NCBI RefSeq assembly: GCF_006151805.1 | Contig: NZ_VDDA01000003.1 | Span: 62,001 to 126,000, forward strand | DNA length: 64,000 bases | From: Methylobacterium terricola | Lineage (GTDB): Bacteria; Pseudomonadota; Alphaproteobacteria; Rhizobiales; Beijerinckiaceae | Reading direction: 5' to 3' | Shown: positions 26,887 to 35,521 of the stretch, one piece after another | Position numbering within the stretch: the stretch's first letter is position 1 | Layout: the number at the start of each line of letters is the position of its first letter | Made by a program: the position numbers and the translations under genes | Notes under the pieces: model-generated | What the model was told of the DNA's origin: nothing | Database searches by the model: none | What the model saw: the letters and a program-made list of their open reading frames with translations, nothing else

Positions 26887-27767
26887 GCGTGGGCCTCCCG
26901 GCCGAGGAGGTGGTGGCGCAGCCGCTCGGTGGCGAGGTCGATCGTCACCACGGTGAGGATGATGAGGAGCAGGATCGCGCTCACGTCCGAATAGTAGAAG
27001 TTGCGGATCGCGACCAGGAATTCCTGGCCGATGCCGCCGGCCCCGACGAAGCCCATCACGCCCGCGCCGCGCACGTTGATCTCGAAGCGCAGCAGCGCGT
27101 AGGAGGCGAAGTTGGAGAGCACCTGCGGCACCACCGCGAAGCGCACGGTCTGGACGAAGCCGGCGCCGGTGCCGGTCAGGCCCTCGACCGGCTTCATGTC
27201 GATGTTCTCGACGACTTCCGAGAACAGCTTGCCGAGCGCGCCGGTGGTGTGGATCGCGATGGCGAGCACGCCGACCATCGGCCCGAGCCCGAAGGCGATC
27301 ACGAAGATCAGCGCGAACACCACCTCGGGCACCGTGCGGCACAGTTCCAGGAAGCGCCGGGTGGCGAAGCGCAAGGGTGCGGAGCGCACCAGGTTCGCCG
27401 AGGCGAGGAAGCACAGGCCGAACGCCGCGATGCCGCCGAGCAGCGTGCCGAGATAGGCCATCAGCAGCGTCTCGGCGAGGAGCCCGAGCCATTTCGGCAG
27501 GCCCCAGTACCAGGACGCCACGTCCGCCGGCAGGTTCGCCAGGGTCAGCGGCGGCAGGATCTGGGCGATATAGGCGGTGAAGTTCTGGATGTTGTCGAGA
27601 AAGGTGAGCGGCCGCACCTCCGCCATCCAGCCGGCGAGCCAGTACAACGCCACGATCGCGACGAACACCGCCAGGGTGCGCCGGCGCGAGGCGGCGACGG
27701 CGCCGGCGTAAGTCGCGAGCAGTGTTCGCTCGCGGTCGGGGGGGAGTTTGTCGATGCGGACGGTCAC
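26883..27767 (-). CDS. phnE: Phosphonate ABC transporter permease (first PhnE)
   Basis: The 294-residue inner-membrane permease starts at GTG 27767 (TVRIDKLPPDRERTLL). Six or so helices, PEVVFALIFVIAFGLGPMVG, the coupling loop EGLTGTGAGFVQTVRFAVVP and GVMGFVGAGGIGQEFL are PhnE signatures. It partners the second PhnE, with which it overlaps by 4 bp. A 14-bp hairpin sits in the 119-bp gap from phnD, a frequent way of making more binding protein than permease. Confidence 0.93.
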   Translation of the reverse strand: MTVRIDKLPPDRERTLLATYAGAVAASRRRTLAVFVAIVALYWLAGWMAEVRPLTFLDNIQNFTAYIAQILPPLTLANLPADVASWYWGLPKWLGLLAETLLMAYLGTLLGGIAAFGLCFLASANLVRSAPLRFATRRFLELCRTVPEVVFALIFVIAFGLGPMVGVLAIAIHTTGALGKLFSEVVENIDMKPVEGLTGTGAGFVQTVRFAVVPQVLSNFASYALLRFEINVRGAGVMGFVGAGGIGQEFLVAIRNFYYSDVSAILLLIILTVVTIDLATERLRHHLLGREAHA

Positions 27768-27845
27768 GGGGTGTCGGATCTCCGGTGCCGAACAAGCGCC
27801 CTGGCGTTCGGGATGCCATTCCAGGGAGACGGTCGAGCGCAGGTT

Positions 27846-27875
27846 TCTCCTCTCCCCGCGGGCGGGGAGAGGAGA
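27846..27875. repeat. Hairpin between phnD and phnE, family C-like
   Basis: TCTCCTCTCCCCGC / GCGGGGAGAGGAGA form a 14-bp perfect stem with a 2-nt centre. It lies between the binding-protein gene and the permease genes, where it could stabilise the upstream phnD mRNA or partially terminate. Confidence 0.65.
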
Positions 27876-27886
27876 TGACCCGCGCG

Positions 27887-28828
27887 TCACGACCGCTTGC
27901 GCTGCTCGTCGTTGTGGCGGAGCATCTCGATGATCGGCTGATAGTCCTTCAGCGTCACCGGGGTGAGATCGAGATCCTTGCCGTCGGAGAGCTTGTCGAA
28001 GGCAGCCTTGTCCTTTTTCGGCAGGTCGACGAAGGCCTGGCGGATCGTCTGCTTGAGATCGTCCGGCAGGTTGGCGAGGACGGCGAACGGGCCCTCGGGC
28101 AGGAACTCGGACTTGAAGACGATGCGGAAATCCGACTGCGTCATCGGCGAGCCGTCGGCCTTCTTCAGCATGCCCTTGGTCAGCATCCGGGACAGGTTGC
28201 TGTCGGTGTCGGAGTTCCAGAAGTTGGCGGCGGCATCCGCGGTGCCCTGGGCGAGCGCCAGCACGGCGTTCTCGTGGCTGCCGGCGTAGAAGGTCTTGCC
28301 GAAGAACTTGTCGACGTCGTGGCCGGCCTTGTGCAGGAAGAAGCGCGGCGCCTGGTTGCCGGACGTCGAGTTCGGATCGACGAGGGCGAGGCTCTTGCCC
28401 TTCAGGTCCTCGATCGTCTTGTACGGGCTGTCGGCACGCACGTAGATCACCGAGTAGTAGCCCGAGACGCCGGTCTCGTGCTTCTGGTTGACCAGTGGCT
28501 CGATCTTCACGCCGGTGATGACCGCGCGGGCGAAGGAGGCCGGGCCGTAGAATCCGATCTGGATGTTGCCGGCGCGCTGGCCCTCGATCACCGCCGCGTA
28601 GTCGTTGGCGACCCGCAGCTTCACCGGGACGCCGAGTTCCTTGGTGAGATAGGCGGTCAGCGGCGTCCAGCGGTCGACGGTGCCGGAGGCGTTCTCGGCC
28701 GGGATCACGCCCAGCGTCAGCTCCGGGTACTTCGCCTTCCAGTCCTGGCCCGAGGAATTTTGCGCGACGGCGGGGCCGGCGGCGAGCAGCAGGGCGGCGG
28801 CGCCCACGAGGGTACGACGGTTCAGCAT
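27887..28828 (-). CDS. phnD: Phosphonate ABC transporter periplasmic binding protein
   Basis: A 313-residue secreted protein with signal peptide MLNRRTLVGAAALLLAAGPAVAQ (cut after AVAQ or AVA). The body has LTLGVIPAENASGTVDRWTP, NDYAAVIEGQRAGNIQIGFYG, VDPNSTSGNQAPRFFLHKAG and AAANFWNSDTDSN, all PhnD hallmarks. The Ser/Thr loop DPNSTSG contacts the phosphonate in this family. It is second in phnC-phnD-phnE-phnE, 29 bp after phnC. Ligand specificity (2-aminoethylphosphonate, methylphosphonate, phosphite) cannot be read from the sequence. Confidence 0.95.
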   Translation of the reverse strand: MLNRRTLVGAAALLLAAGPAVAQNSSGQDWKAKYPELTLGVIPAENASGTVDRWTPLTAYLTKELGVPVKLRVANDYAAVIEGQRAGNIQIGFYGPASFARAVITGVKIEPLVNQKHETGVSGYYSVIYVRADSPYKTIEDLKGKSLALVDPNSTSGNQAPRFFLHKAGHDVDKFFGKTFYAGSHENAVLALAQGTADAAANFWNSDTDSNLSRMLTKGMLKKADGSPMTQSDFRIVFKSEFLPEGPFAVLANLPDDLKQTIRQAFVDLPKKDKAAFDKLSDGKDLDLTPVTLKDYQPIIEMLRHNDEQRKRS

Positions 28829-28857
28829 CGATCGAATCCTTCTGGAAACGGGAAAAT

Positions 28858-29679
28858 CTAGGCGCTCAGCGCCTCGGCGTGGCGGAGCGGGGCCCGCACC
28901 GGCCGCGGCGGCGTCTCGGGCTCGCCCCGGTCCATCACCTCGCCGGCCTCGAGGCCGTAGAGGGTGCGGGCGACGTCCTCGGTGAGGTCGAAGCCGCGGC
29001 CGTCGAACACCACCCGGCCCTCCGAGAGGCCGATCAGCCGGTCGCAATAGGCGCGGGCGAGGTCGAGGGAGTGCAGGTTGCAGAGCACCGTGATACCGTA
29101 GCGCCGGTTGGCGTCGGCGAGCGCATCCATCACCAGGCGGGTGTTGCGCGGGTCGAGGGAGGCCACCGGCTCGTCGGCCAGGATGATCTCCGGCTCCTGC
29201 ACCAGGGCGCGGGCGATGGCGACCCGCTGCTGCTGGCCGCCCGACAGCTGGTCGGCCCGGTTGGCGGCGAACCCGCCCATGTCGAAATTCTCGAGCGCGG
29301 CGAGGGCCAGCGCCCGGTCCTCCTCGCTCCACAATTTGAGCAGCGAGCGGTGGGTCGGCACCTGGTTGAGCCGGCCCATCAGCACGTTCGTCATCACGTC
29401 GAGCCGGCCGACGAGGTTGAACTGCTGGAAGATCATCGCGCAGCGGGCGCGCCAGGCCCGCAACTCGCGGCCGCGTAACCGCGTCACGTCGGTGCCGTCG
29501 TAGAGGATGCGACCGCCGGTCGGATCGGCGAGGCGGTTGAGCATCCGCAGCAGGGTCGACTTGCCGGCGCCCGAGCGCCCGATCACGCCGACGAAGCTGC
29601 CGCGCGCGATGGAGAGGCTGACGCCGTCCACGGCACGGCGCGCCCCGTATTGGCGCGTGAGGTTCTCGACAACCAGCAT
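28858..29679 (-). CDS. phnC: Phosphonate ABC transporter ATPase
   Basis: A 273-residue ATP-binding subunit with Walker [13 protein letters not shown]-loop IFQQFNLV, signature [17 protein letters not shown], Walker B IILADEP and a H-loop in [30 protein letters not shown] is a PhnC marker. The ATG at 29679 gives the usual N-terminus [12 protein letters not shown]; a GTG 18 bp upstream is a less likely start. A Pho-box-like sequence lies 47 bp upstream, and the gene heads the phnCDEE operon. Confidence 0.95.
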   Translation of the reverse strand: MLVVENLTRQYGARRAVDGVSLSIARGSFVGVIGRSGAGKSTLLRMLNRLADPTGGRILYDGTDVTRLRGRELRAWRARCAMIFQQFNLVGRLDVMTNVLMGRLNQVPTHRSLLKLWSEEDRALALAALENFDMGGFAANRADQLSGGQQQRVAIARALVQEPEIILADEPVASLDPRNTRLVMDALADANRRYGITVLCNLHSLDLARAYCDRLIGLSEGRVVFDGRGFDLTEDVARTLYGLEAGEVMDRGEPETPPRPVRAPLRHAEALSA

Positions 29680-29725
29680 CCGCTCGCCCGTCTCCACTGT
29701 TCGAGCGGACGTAAACGCCGGTTCA

Positions 29726-29743
29726 ACGACAGGAGGATGACAA
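29726..29743 (-). promoter_or_regulatory. Pho box upstream of phnC
   Basis: In the phnC direction the site reads TTGTCAT-CCTC-CTGTCGT, two 7-bp half-sites spaced 4 bp, matching the PhoB consensus CTGTCAT-N4-CTGTCAT with three differences. It lies 47 bp before the phnC start. This suggests phosphate-starvation control of phnCDEE. Confidence 0.72.
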
Positions 29744-29754
29744 CTCGTTCGTGT

Positions 29755-30372
29755 TTAGCCGGCGTATTTATTCAGGAAGGCGTCGATCGGCAGGGCGCGG
29801 AAGTCGGGAAGCGCGTGACGCAGGCGGTCGTGGTCCCAGTCCCACCAGCCCAAGGCCAGCAGGCGCGCGGCTTCGGCCTCGTCGAAGCGGCGGCGCACCG
29901 GCCGCGCCGGGTTGCCGACCACGATGGTGTAGGGTTCGACATCCCGGGTGACGATGGCACCCGCCCCGACGACCGCGCCGGTGCCGATGCTGCGCCCGGG
30001 CAGCACCACGACCCCGTGGCCGATCCAGACGTCGTGGCCGATCGTCACCGGGCTCGCCCTCCGGCGATCGAAGAAGTCCGCCTCGTTCGATTCGTCGGGC
30101 CAGTACGAGGCGGCGCGGTAGGTGAAGTGGCTCTGCGAGGCCCGCTCCATCGGGTGGTTGCCCGGGTTGATCCGCACCATCGCGGCAATCGAGCAGAACT
30201 TGCCGATCGTGGTGTAGATCACCTCGCCGTCGTTGCCGATGTAGGAATAGTCGTCGAGCACCGTCTCGGTGAGCCGGGTGCGGGGGCCGATCTCGGTGTA
30301 GCGGCCGAGCCGGCACTCCCGCACCGAGGCGGTCGGATCGATGGCGGGTTCGAGGCCCAGTTGTCCGGCCAT
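29755..30372 (-). CDS. Phosphonate-cluster hexapeptide-repeat acyltransferase
   Basis: A 205-residue left-handed beta-helix acetyltransferase of the chloramphenicol/xenobiotic type. Hexapeptide turns run through RLGRYTEIGPRTRLTETVLD, the FCSIAAMVRINPGNHPMER loop with catalytic-type His, and ASPVTIGHDVWIGHGVVVLP. This subfamily is found beside phn genes and is annotated as a phosphonate metabolism transferase. The substrate is unproven; acetylation of an aminoalkylphosphonate intermediate is a plausible role. The start at 30372 is 6 bp after the DUF1045 stop, so both are expressed together ahead of phnC. Confidence 0.87.
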   Translation of the reverse strand: MAGQLGLEPAIDPTASVRECRLGRYTEIGPRTRLTETVLDDYSYIGNDGEVIYTTIGKFCSIAAMVRINPGNHPMERASQSHFTYRAASYWPDESNEADFFDRRRASPVTIGHDVWIGHGVVVLPGRSIGTGAVVGAGAIVTRDVEPYTIVVGNPARPVRRRFDEAEAARLLALGWWDWDHDRLRHALPDFRALPIDAFLNKYAG

Positions 30373-30377
30373 GGCGG

Positions 30378-31055
30378 TCAGCCTCCGAATGCGACGCGAT
30401 GCAGCACCCGGAACGGTCCGGCGCCGTCCTGGCGCAGCACCGACAGGGCGTCGAGGGTCAGCGGTGTGCCCGCGCCGTAGGCCTTCTCCAGACGCTCGCG
30501 CCAGGACGCCCGCGCCTCCTCCGGCAGGGCGTCGGTCAGGGTCATGTGGAAGCGGAAGTCCTCGAAGACGTGGGGGTAGCCCCAGCGCGCCAGGAGCGCC
30601 CGGCCGCGGGGGCTCAGGCGCTCGGGCTTGCGGCGCGCGGTCTCGGCCTCGGTCAGGGGGGCGCGGAACGGCTCGAAGGCGGCGACGCATTCGGCCGCGA
30701 ACAGACCGAGCTCCGGCGGCGCGGCCTGCGGGATCAGCGCCGTGAACGCGCCGAGCGTCGCGACCCGCAACGGGCCGACCGGCACGGGCGGGTGATCCGC
30801 CGCCACCATCTCGGCTGCGGCGAGAAGGTCGGCCTCGGTCGCCTCGGGCCTCAGGCGCATCGGCGCCTTCAGGGTGGCATGGAAGCCGTAGAGCCGGGGG
30901 GAATCGGTCACGCCCGCGAGGTCGGCCATCCCGTCGGGACGGGGGACCTCGGCGCCGGTATGGTTGTCAGTGCCGAGGACGGCGTTGCCGAACCGGGCGA
31001 GGTCCGAGCCGGGCGGCGGCGTGAAGTAGAGGGCGTAGCGCGTCGTGCCGGTCAC
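30378..31055 (-). CDS. DUF1045 phosphonate-operon protein (2H phosphoesterase-like)
   Basis: A 225-residue protein of the family found in phosphonate operons. Two H-x-T motifs, FHATLKAP and FHMTLTDA, are the catalytic signature of 2H phosphodiesterases. The N-terminus RYALYFTPPPGSDLARFGNA and the spacing are standard. It may hydrolyse a cyclic phosphate produced during phosphonate degradation; that is inference from the fold. It is first in the DUF1045-hexapeptide pair and has a Pho-box-like site 38 bp upstream. Confidence 0.87.
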   Translation of the reverse strand: MTGTTRYALYFTPPPGSDLARFGNAVLGTDNHTGAEVPRPDGMADLAGVTDSPRLYGFHATLKAPMRLRPEATEADLLAAAEMVAADHPPVPVGPLRVATLGAFTALIPQAAPPELGLFAAECVAAFEPFRAPLTEAETARRKPERLSPRGRALLARWGYPHVFEDFRFHMTLTDALPEEARASWRERLEKAYGAGTPLTLDALSVLRQDGAGPFRVLHRVAFGG

Positions 31056-31092
31056 GCGTGTCTCCTTGGGCCGCCCGATTCAGCACGCGCGC

Positions 31093-31110
31093 GTGACTGA
31101 ACGGTGACAG
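31093..31110 (-). promoter_or_regulatory. Pho box upstream of the DUF1045 gene
   Basis: Read towards the gene, CTGTCAC-CGTT-CAGTCAC has two 7-bp half-sites at an 11-bp period, close to the PhoB consensus CTGTCAT-N4-CTGTCAT. A further CTGTC lies 10 bp upstream. Together with the site before phnC it argues for a PHO-regulon phosphonate cluster with two promoters. Confidence 0.75.
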
Positions 31111-31142
31111 TGGAGGACAGACGCGAGGATGCCGGGGATTAA

Positions 31143-31166
31143 CCCTCCCCCGCAGAGGGGGGAGGG
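31143..31166. repeat. C-rich/G-rich hairpin, family C, copy 2
   Basis: CCCTCCCCC / GGGGGAGGG with a GCAGAG loop, the reverse complement of the CTCTGC loop in the copies at 24941 and 55622. It lies 14 bp beyond the fumarase stop and could help end that transcript. Confidence 0.7.
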
Positions 31167-31180
31167 AGAAACCCGCGCCC

Positions 31181-32692
31181 TTATGCCGGCGCCATCTCCC
31201 GCACCGGCCGGCGCCAGCGGGCCGGGCCGTCGCGGTGGACCGAGGTGCCGGCGGCGTCGACCGCGACCGTCACCGGCATGTCCTCGACGACGAATTCGTG
31301 GATCGCCTCCATGCCGAGATCGGCGAAGGCGAGCACCCGGGCCGACTTGATCGCCTTCGAGACGAGGTAGGCCGCGCCCCCGACCGCGATCAGGTAGGCG
31401 GCGCCGTGGCGGGCGATGGTCTCGACGGCGGCCGGCCCCCGCTCGGCCTTGCCGACCATGACAAGGAGGCCGGTCCGCGACAGGATCGGCTCCAGGAACT
31501 TGTCCATTCTCGTCGCGGTGGTGGGGCCGGCGGGACCGACCGCCTCGTCGCCGACCGCATCCACCGGGCCGACATAGTAGATCGCCCGGTCGCGCAGATC
31601 GACCGGCAGCGGCTCGCCGGCCTCCAGCATCCGGGTCAGGCGCAGATGCGCCGCGTCGCGCCCGGTGAGCAGGCGGCCCGACAGCAGCAGGGTCTCGCCG
31701 GCGCGCCAGGTCGCCACCTCCTCGCGGGTCAGCCGGTCGAGATCGACCCGCCGCCCGGCCGCCGCGGCGACGCTGATGTCCTGCGGCCAGAGGTCGAGGG
31801 AAGGCGGGGTGAACACGGCCGGGCCGCTGCCGTCGAGGGTGAAATGGGCGTGCCGGTCGGCGGCGCATTGCGGGATCAGGCCGACCGGAAGCGAGGCGGC
31901 ATGGACCGGGAAGGTCTTGAGCTTCACATCCAACACGGTGGTGAGGCCGCCGAGCCCCTGCGCGCCGATGCCGAGCGCGTTGACCCGCTCGAAGATCTCG
32001 AGCCGCAGTTCCTCCTCCTTGGACGCGGGGCCGCGGGTGCGGATCTGCGGCAGGTCGATCGGATCGAGGAGTGAGAGCTTGGCCAGCGTCATCGCCTTCT
32101 CGGGCGAGCCGCCGACGCCGATGCCGAGCATGCCGGGCGGGCACCAGCCGGCGCCGAGCGTCTCGACGGTGCGCACGACCCAGTCGGCGACGGAATCGCT
32201 CGGGTTGAGGGCGGCGAATTTCGCCTTGTTCTCCGAGCCGCCGCCCTTGGCCGCGACGTGGACCTCGACGGTATCGCCGGCCACCATCTCGACGTGGAGC
32301 ATGGCGGGAGCGTTGTCGCCGGTGTTGCGGCGACCGAACAACGGCTCGGAGACGACCGAGGCGCGCAACGGGTTGCGCTCCTCGCGCCAGGCGCGGCGCA
32401 CGCCCTCGTCGACGATGGCCTGGAGCGAGCGGTTCGAGACGATGCGGGCGCCGAGCCCGACCTTCATGAAGACCTGCGCCGTGCCGGTATCCTGGCAGAT
32501 CGGCCGCCGGCCGAAGGCGGCCATGCGCGAATTGACCAGGATCTGCGCCATCGCATCCCGGGCCGCCGGGCTGTCTTCGCGCCGCCAGGCCTCGGCGAGG
32601 TTCTCGATGTAATCCGCCGGGTGGTAGTACGAGATGAATTGCAGGGCGTCGGCGATGGAGGCGACCAGGTCTTCTTCGCGGATGGTGGCCAT
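31181..32692 (-). CDS. Class I fumarate hydratase (or mesaconase-like), 4Fe-4S
   Basis: A 503-residue oxygen-sensitive hydratase combining the alpha and beta domains of class I fumarases. The N-terminal part carries RRPICQDTGTAQVFMKVG with the first cluster Cys, then LGAGWCPPGMLGIGVGG and a third Cys in GLIPQCAADRHA. The C-terminal part has GPTTATRMDKFLEPIL and AAYLIAVGGAAYLVSKAIK. GGGAGGACAACC precedes the ATG at 32692. It lies in the same orientation as a class III CoA-transferase gene 232 bp upstream, with a repeat in between. Class I members also include mesaconate and tartrate hydratases, so the substrate is not certain. Confidence 0.88.
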   Translation of the reverse strand: MATIREEDLVASIADALQFISYYHPADYIENLAEAWRREDSPAARDAMAQILVNSRMAAFGRRPICQDTGTAQVFMKVGLGARIVSNRSLQAIVDEGVRRAWREERNPLRASVVSEPLFGRRNTGDNAPAMLHVEMVAGDTVEVHVAAKGGGSENKAKFAALNPSDSVADWVVRTVETLGAGWCPPGMLGIGVGGSPEKAMTLAKLSLLDPIDLPQIRTRGPASKEEELRLEIFERVNALGIGAQGLGGLTTVLDVKLKTFPVHAASLPVGLIPQCAADRHAHFTLDGSGPAVFTPPSLDLWPQDISVAAAAGRRVDLDRLTREEVATWRAGETLLLSGRLLTGRDAAHLRLTRMLEAGEPLPVDLRDRAIYYVGPVDAVGDEAVGPAGPTTATRMDKFLEPILSRTGLLVMVGKAERGPAAVETIARHGAAYLIAVGGAAYLVSKAIKSARVLAFADLGMEAIHEFVVEDMPVTVAVDAAGTSVHRDGPARWRRPVREMAPA

Positions 32693-32755
32693 GGTTGTCC
32701 TCCCGGGGGTTCGTTATGAAGTTCGTCTGATCTGTACCGCTTCAACATGCACTGC

Positions 32756-32891
32756 GTCATCCCGGGGCCGCGCAGCGGAGCCCGGGATCCAGAAGCTCAG
32801 GCCGTTCAGAAAGAAGCGGAGGGCATTCCGCCTGATCCTGTACCATCCGCGGCTCTGGATCCCGGGCTCCGCTGCGCGGCCCCGGGATGAC
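32756..32891. repeat. Palindromic intergenic repeat, family B, copy 3
   Basis: The most regular copy: GTCATCCCGGGGCCGCGCAG at the left end and its mirrored CGCGGCCCCGGGATGAC at the right, 136 bp in all. The arms continue inward as GGAGCCCGGGATCCAG / CTGGATCCCGGGCTCC. It fills most of the gap between the CoA-transferase and fumarase genes. Confidence 0.92.
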
Positions 32892-32924
32892 CCTGAGAGG
32901 TTGAGAGGGCTCAGCCCTGACCGT

Positions 32925-34079
32925 CTACGCCGCAAACTCCCGCCGGATCGCCTCGCTGTGCTCGCCGATTCCCGGCACCCGGCCCATGAGCGGCGCCTGC
33001 CCGTTGCGGAGCGCCGGCGGCGCGACGATCGAGGCCGGGCCGGCGTCGGTCTCGACGGTCACCCGCCGGAGCGCCGGGTGCGAGACGAGGTCGGCCAGGC
33101 CGTTGACGAAGCCGTAGGCCGTGCCTGCGGCTCTGAGCCGGTCGGCCGCCTCGTCGCGGCCGAGCTCCGCGAAGACCCGCGCCACCACCGCATCGACCTC
33201 GGGCCGGTTCGCCACCCGGGCGTTGTTGCTCTCGAAGCCGATGCGCGAGGGCAGGTCGGGCTGGCGCAGGAACGCGGTGCAGAACCGGGCCCATTCGCGC
33301 TCGTTCTGGATCGAGATCAGCACCAGGGCCCCGTCCCGGGTCGGGAAGGCGCCGTAGGGGCAGATCGACGGGTGGGCGAGCCCCACCCGCTGCGGCGCCC
33401 GGCCGGTGCCCTCGAAGTAGAGCAGCGGCACGTTCATCCAGTCGGCCATGCCGTCGAACAGGCTGACCTCGAGCTTCGCACCCTCGCCGGTGATGCCGCG
33501 GGCGATCAGCGCCTCCAGCACCGCCGCATGGGCCGCCATGCCGCAGGCGATGTCGCAGACCGACACCCCGACCCGGCCGGGGCCGGCAGGATGACCGGTG
33601 ATCTCGGCCAAGCCGCTCTCCGCCTGGACCAGCAGGTCGTAGGCCTTCATGTCCGAATACGCGTGCCCGGAACCGTAGCCGGTGACGTCGACGGTGATGA
33701 GCCGCGGATAGCGGGCCCGCAGCGCGTCCGAGCCGAACCCGGCCCGGGCCGCGGCGCCGGGCGCGAGGTTCTGGATGAACACGTCGGCCTGGGCGAGGAC
33801 GGCGTGGAGGAGCCGGGCATCGCCCGGATCCTTGATGTCGGCGACCAGGCTTTCCTTGCCGCGGTTGAGCCAGACGAAGTAGCTCGCCAGGCCGTTGACC
33901 GCAGCATCGTAGCCGCGGGCGAAATCGCCCTCCGGCCGCTCGATCTTGATGACGCGGGCGCCCGCATCGGCGAGGCGCGAGGAGCAGTAGGGGGCTGCCA
34001 CCGCCTGCTCGAGCGCCACCACGGTCAGGCCGCTGAGCGGCCGGACCCCGTTCCCCGCTGCCAAAGTCCCCGCTGCCAT
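32925..34079 (-). CDS. CaiB/BaiF (class III) CoA-transferase
   Basis: A 384-residue family III CoA-transferase. LTVVALEQAVAAPYCSSRLA and ADAGARVIKIERPEGDFAR open the protein, LNRGKESLVADIK follows, and the catalytic Asp lies in KAYDLLVQAESGLAEI. Members move CoA between acyl-CoAs and free acids, often C4-C5 dicarboxylates. It starts 5 bp after the aldehyde dehydrogenase stop, so the two form an operon. The nearby class I fumarase-like hydratase makes a C4/C5 dicarboxylic acid such as mesaconate, malate or citramalate a reasonable guess. Confidence 0.88.
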   Translation of the reverse strand: MAAGTLAAGNGVRPLSGLTVVALEQAVAAPYCSSRLADAGARVIKIERPEGDFARGYDAAVNGLASYFVWLNRGKESLVADIKDPGDARLLHAVLAQADVFIQNLAPGAAARAGFGSDALRARYPRLITVDVTGYGSGHAYSDMKAYDLLVQAESGLAEITGHPAGPGRVGVSVCDIACGMAAHAAVLEALIARGITGEGAKLEVSLFDGMADWMNVPLLYFEGTGRAPQRVGLAHPSICPYGAFPTRDGALVLISIQNEREWARFCTAFLRQPDLPSRIGFESNNARVANRPEVDAVVARVFAELGRDEAADRLRAAGTAYGFVNGLADLVSHPALRRVTVETDAGPASIVAPPALRNGQAPLMGRVPGIGEHSEAIRREFAA

Positions 34080-34084
34080 GATCG

Positions 34085-35521
34085 TCAGACCCCGTGCTTG
34101 ATCGCGATCATCTTCATGGCGCCGAAGCCGTAGAGCGCCTCGAAGCCCTTCTCCCGGCCGTGGCCCGAGCCCTTCACGCCGCCGAAGGGCAGCTCGACGC
34201 CGCCGCCCGCGCCGTAATTGTTGACGAAGACCTGGCCCGACTTGATGCCCTTCGACAGGCGCAAGGCCTTGCCGAGATCCTGGGTCCAGATGCCGGCGGC
34301 GAGCCCGTACTCGGTGCCGTTCGCCACCTTCAGCGCCTCGGCCTCGTCGCGCACCCGGATCGCCACCAGGACCGGCCCGAAGATCTCTTCCTGCGCCAGG
34401 CGGTGGTCCGGCGGCACGTCGCCGATCAGGGTCGGGCGGACGTAGTAGCCGTCGCCCGGAACGTTGGTGCCGAGTTCGCCCTCGGCCAGGATGGTCAGGC
34501 CGTCGCGGCGGGCGAGATCGATGTAGCTCTGCACCCGCTCGCACTGCTTGGCGTTGACCACGGGGCCGAGGTCGAGGTCCTGCTCGCCCGAGCCGACCCG
34601 CAGGTCCTTGAAGCGCTTCGCGAGGTCGGCGGTGAAGCTGTCGTAGATCTTATCCTCGATCACCACCCGCGAGCCCGCCGAGCAGGTCTGGCCGGCATTC
34701 TGGGTGATCGCCTTCACGATGACGGTGCCGGCCTCCGACAGGTCGGCGTCGGCGAAGACCACCTGGGGCGACTTGCCGCCGAGTTCGAGCGTCACCGGAA
34801 TGGTGTTCTTGGCCGCCGCAGACTGGATCAGCACCCCGACCTCGCGCGAGCCGGTGAAGCTGATGTGGTGGATGCCCGTGTGCGAGGCGAGCGCCGCGCC
34901 CGCCTCCTCGCCGAGGCCCGTCACCACGTTGAGGCTGCCGGCCGGGAAGCCGGCCTCGGCCGCGAGCGTGGCCAGGTGCAAAGCCGAGAGCGAGGTGTCC
35001 TCGGCGGGCTTGAGCACCACGGCGTTGCCCATGGCGAGCGCCGGGGCGACCGAGCGGCCGGTCATCTGGAGGGGGTAGTTCCACGGCACGATCACGCCGA
35101 CGACGCCGTGCGGCTCGTAGACGGTCATGACGGTGAAGCCGTTCTGGAACGGGATCGTGTCGCCGTGGACCTTGTCGGCGGCGCCGCCGTAATACTCGAA
35201 GTAGCGGGCGCAGACCTGGGCGTCGTTGCGGGCGAGGGTCATCGGCTTGCCGACATCCTCGCTCTCCATCTTGGCCAGGATCTCGGCGTCGCGGCGGATC
35301 AGCTCGGCGAGCTTCAGCATCAGCCGGCCGCGGGAGGCGGCGTCGAGCCGGCCCCACTCGCCGTCCATGGCGGCGTGGCCGGCCTTGACGGCGTCGTCGA
35401 TCTCCTTGGCGCCGCCGCGGGCGATGCGGGCCATCTCCTGGCCGTGCGACGGGTTGAGGACCGGCAGGGTCGCCTCGCCGCCGACCCAGGTGCCGCCGAT
35501 GAAGTGCTGATGGGCGTTCAT
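34085..35521 (-). CDS. NAD(P)-dependent aldehyde dehydrogenase
   Basis: A 478-residue aldehyde dehydrogenase with cofactor-binding PWNYPLQMTGRSVAPALAMG, FTGSREVG, the catalytic Glu in LELGGKSPQ, nucleophile Cys in NAGQTCSAGSR and EIFGPV. It is closest in style to the betaine-aldehyde / gamma-aminobutyraldehyde group. GGGAGGGAC precedes the ATG at 35521. It is first in an operon with the CoA-transferase 5 bp downstream, suggesting oxidation of a semialdehyde to an acid then activated as a CoA ester; the substrate is not identifiable. Confidence 0.92.
   Translation of the reverse strand: MNAHQHFIGGTWVGGEATLPVLNPSHGQEMARIARGGAKEIDDAVKAGHAAMDGEWGRLDAASRGRLMLKLAELIRRDAEILAKMESEDVGKPMTLARNDAQVCARYFEYYGGAADKVHGDTIPFQNGFTVMTVYEPHGVVGVIVPWNYPLQMTGRSVAPALAMGNAVVLKPAEDTSLSALHLATLAAEAGFPAGSLNVVTGLGEEAGAALASHTGIHHISFTGSREVGVLIQSAAAKNTIPVTLELGGKSPQVVFADADLSEAGTVIVKAITQNAGQTCSAGSRVVIEDKIYDSFTADLAKRFKDLRVGSGEQDLDLGPVVNAKQCERVQSYIDLARRDGLTILAEGELGTNVPGDGYYVRPTLIGDVPPDHRLAQEEIFGPVLVAIRVRDEAEALKVANGTEYGLAAGIWTQDLGKALRLSKGIKSGQVFVNNYGAGGGVELPFGGVKGSGHGREKGFEALYGFGAMKMIAIKHGV

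Noticed and set aside
27846-27875. CRISPR-like or phage-type repeat
   Set aside because: A single hairpin without spacers; grouped with family C-like intergenic hairpins instead.
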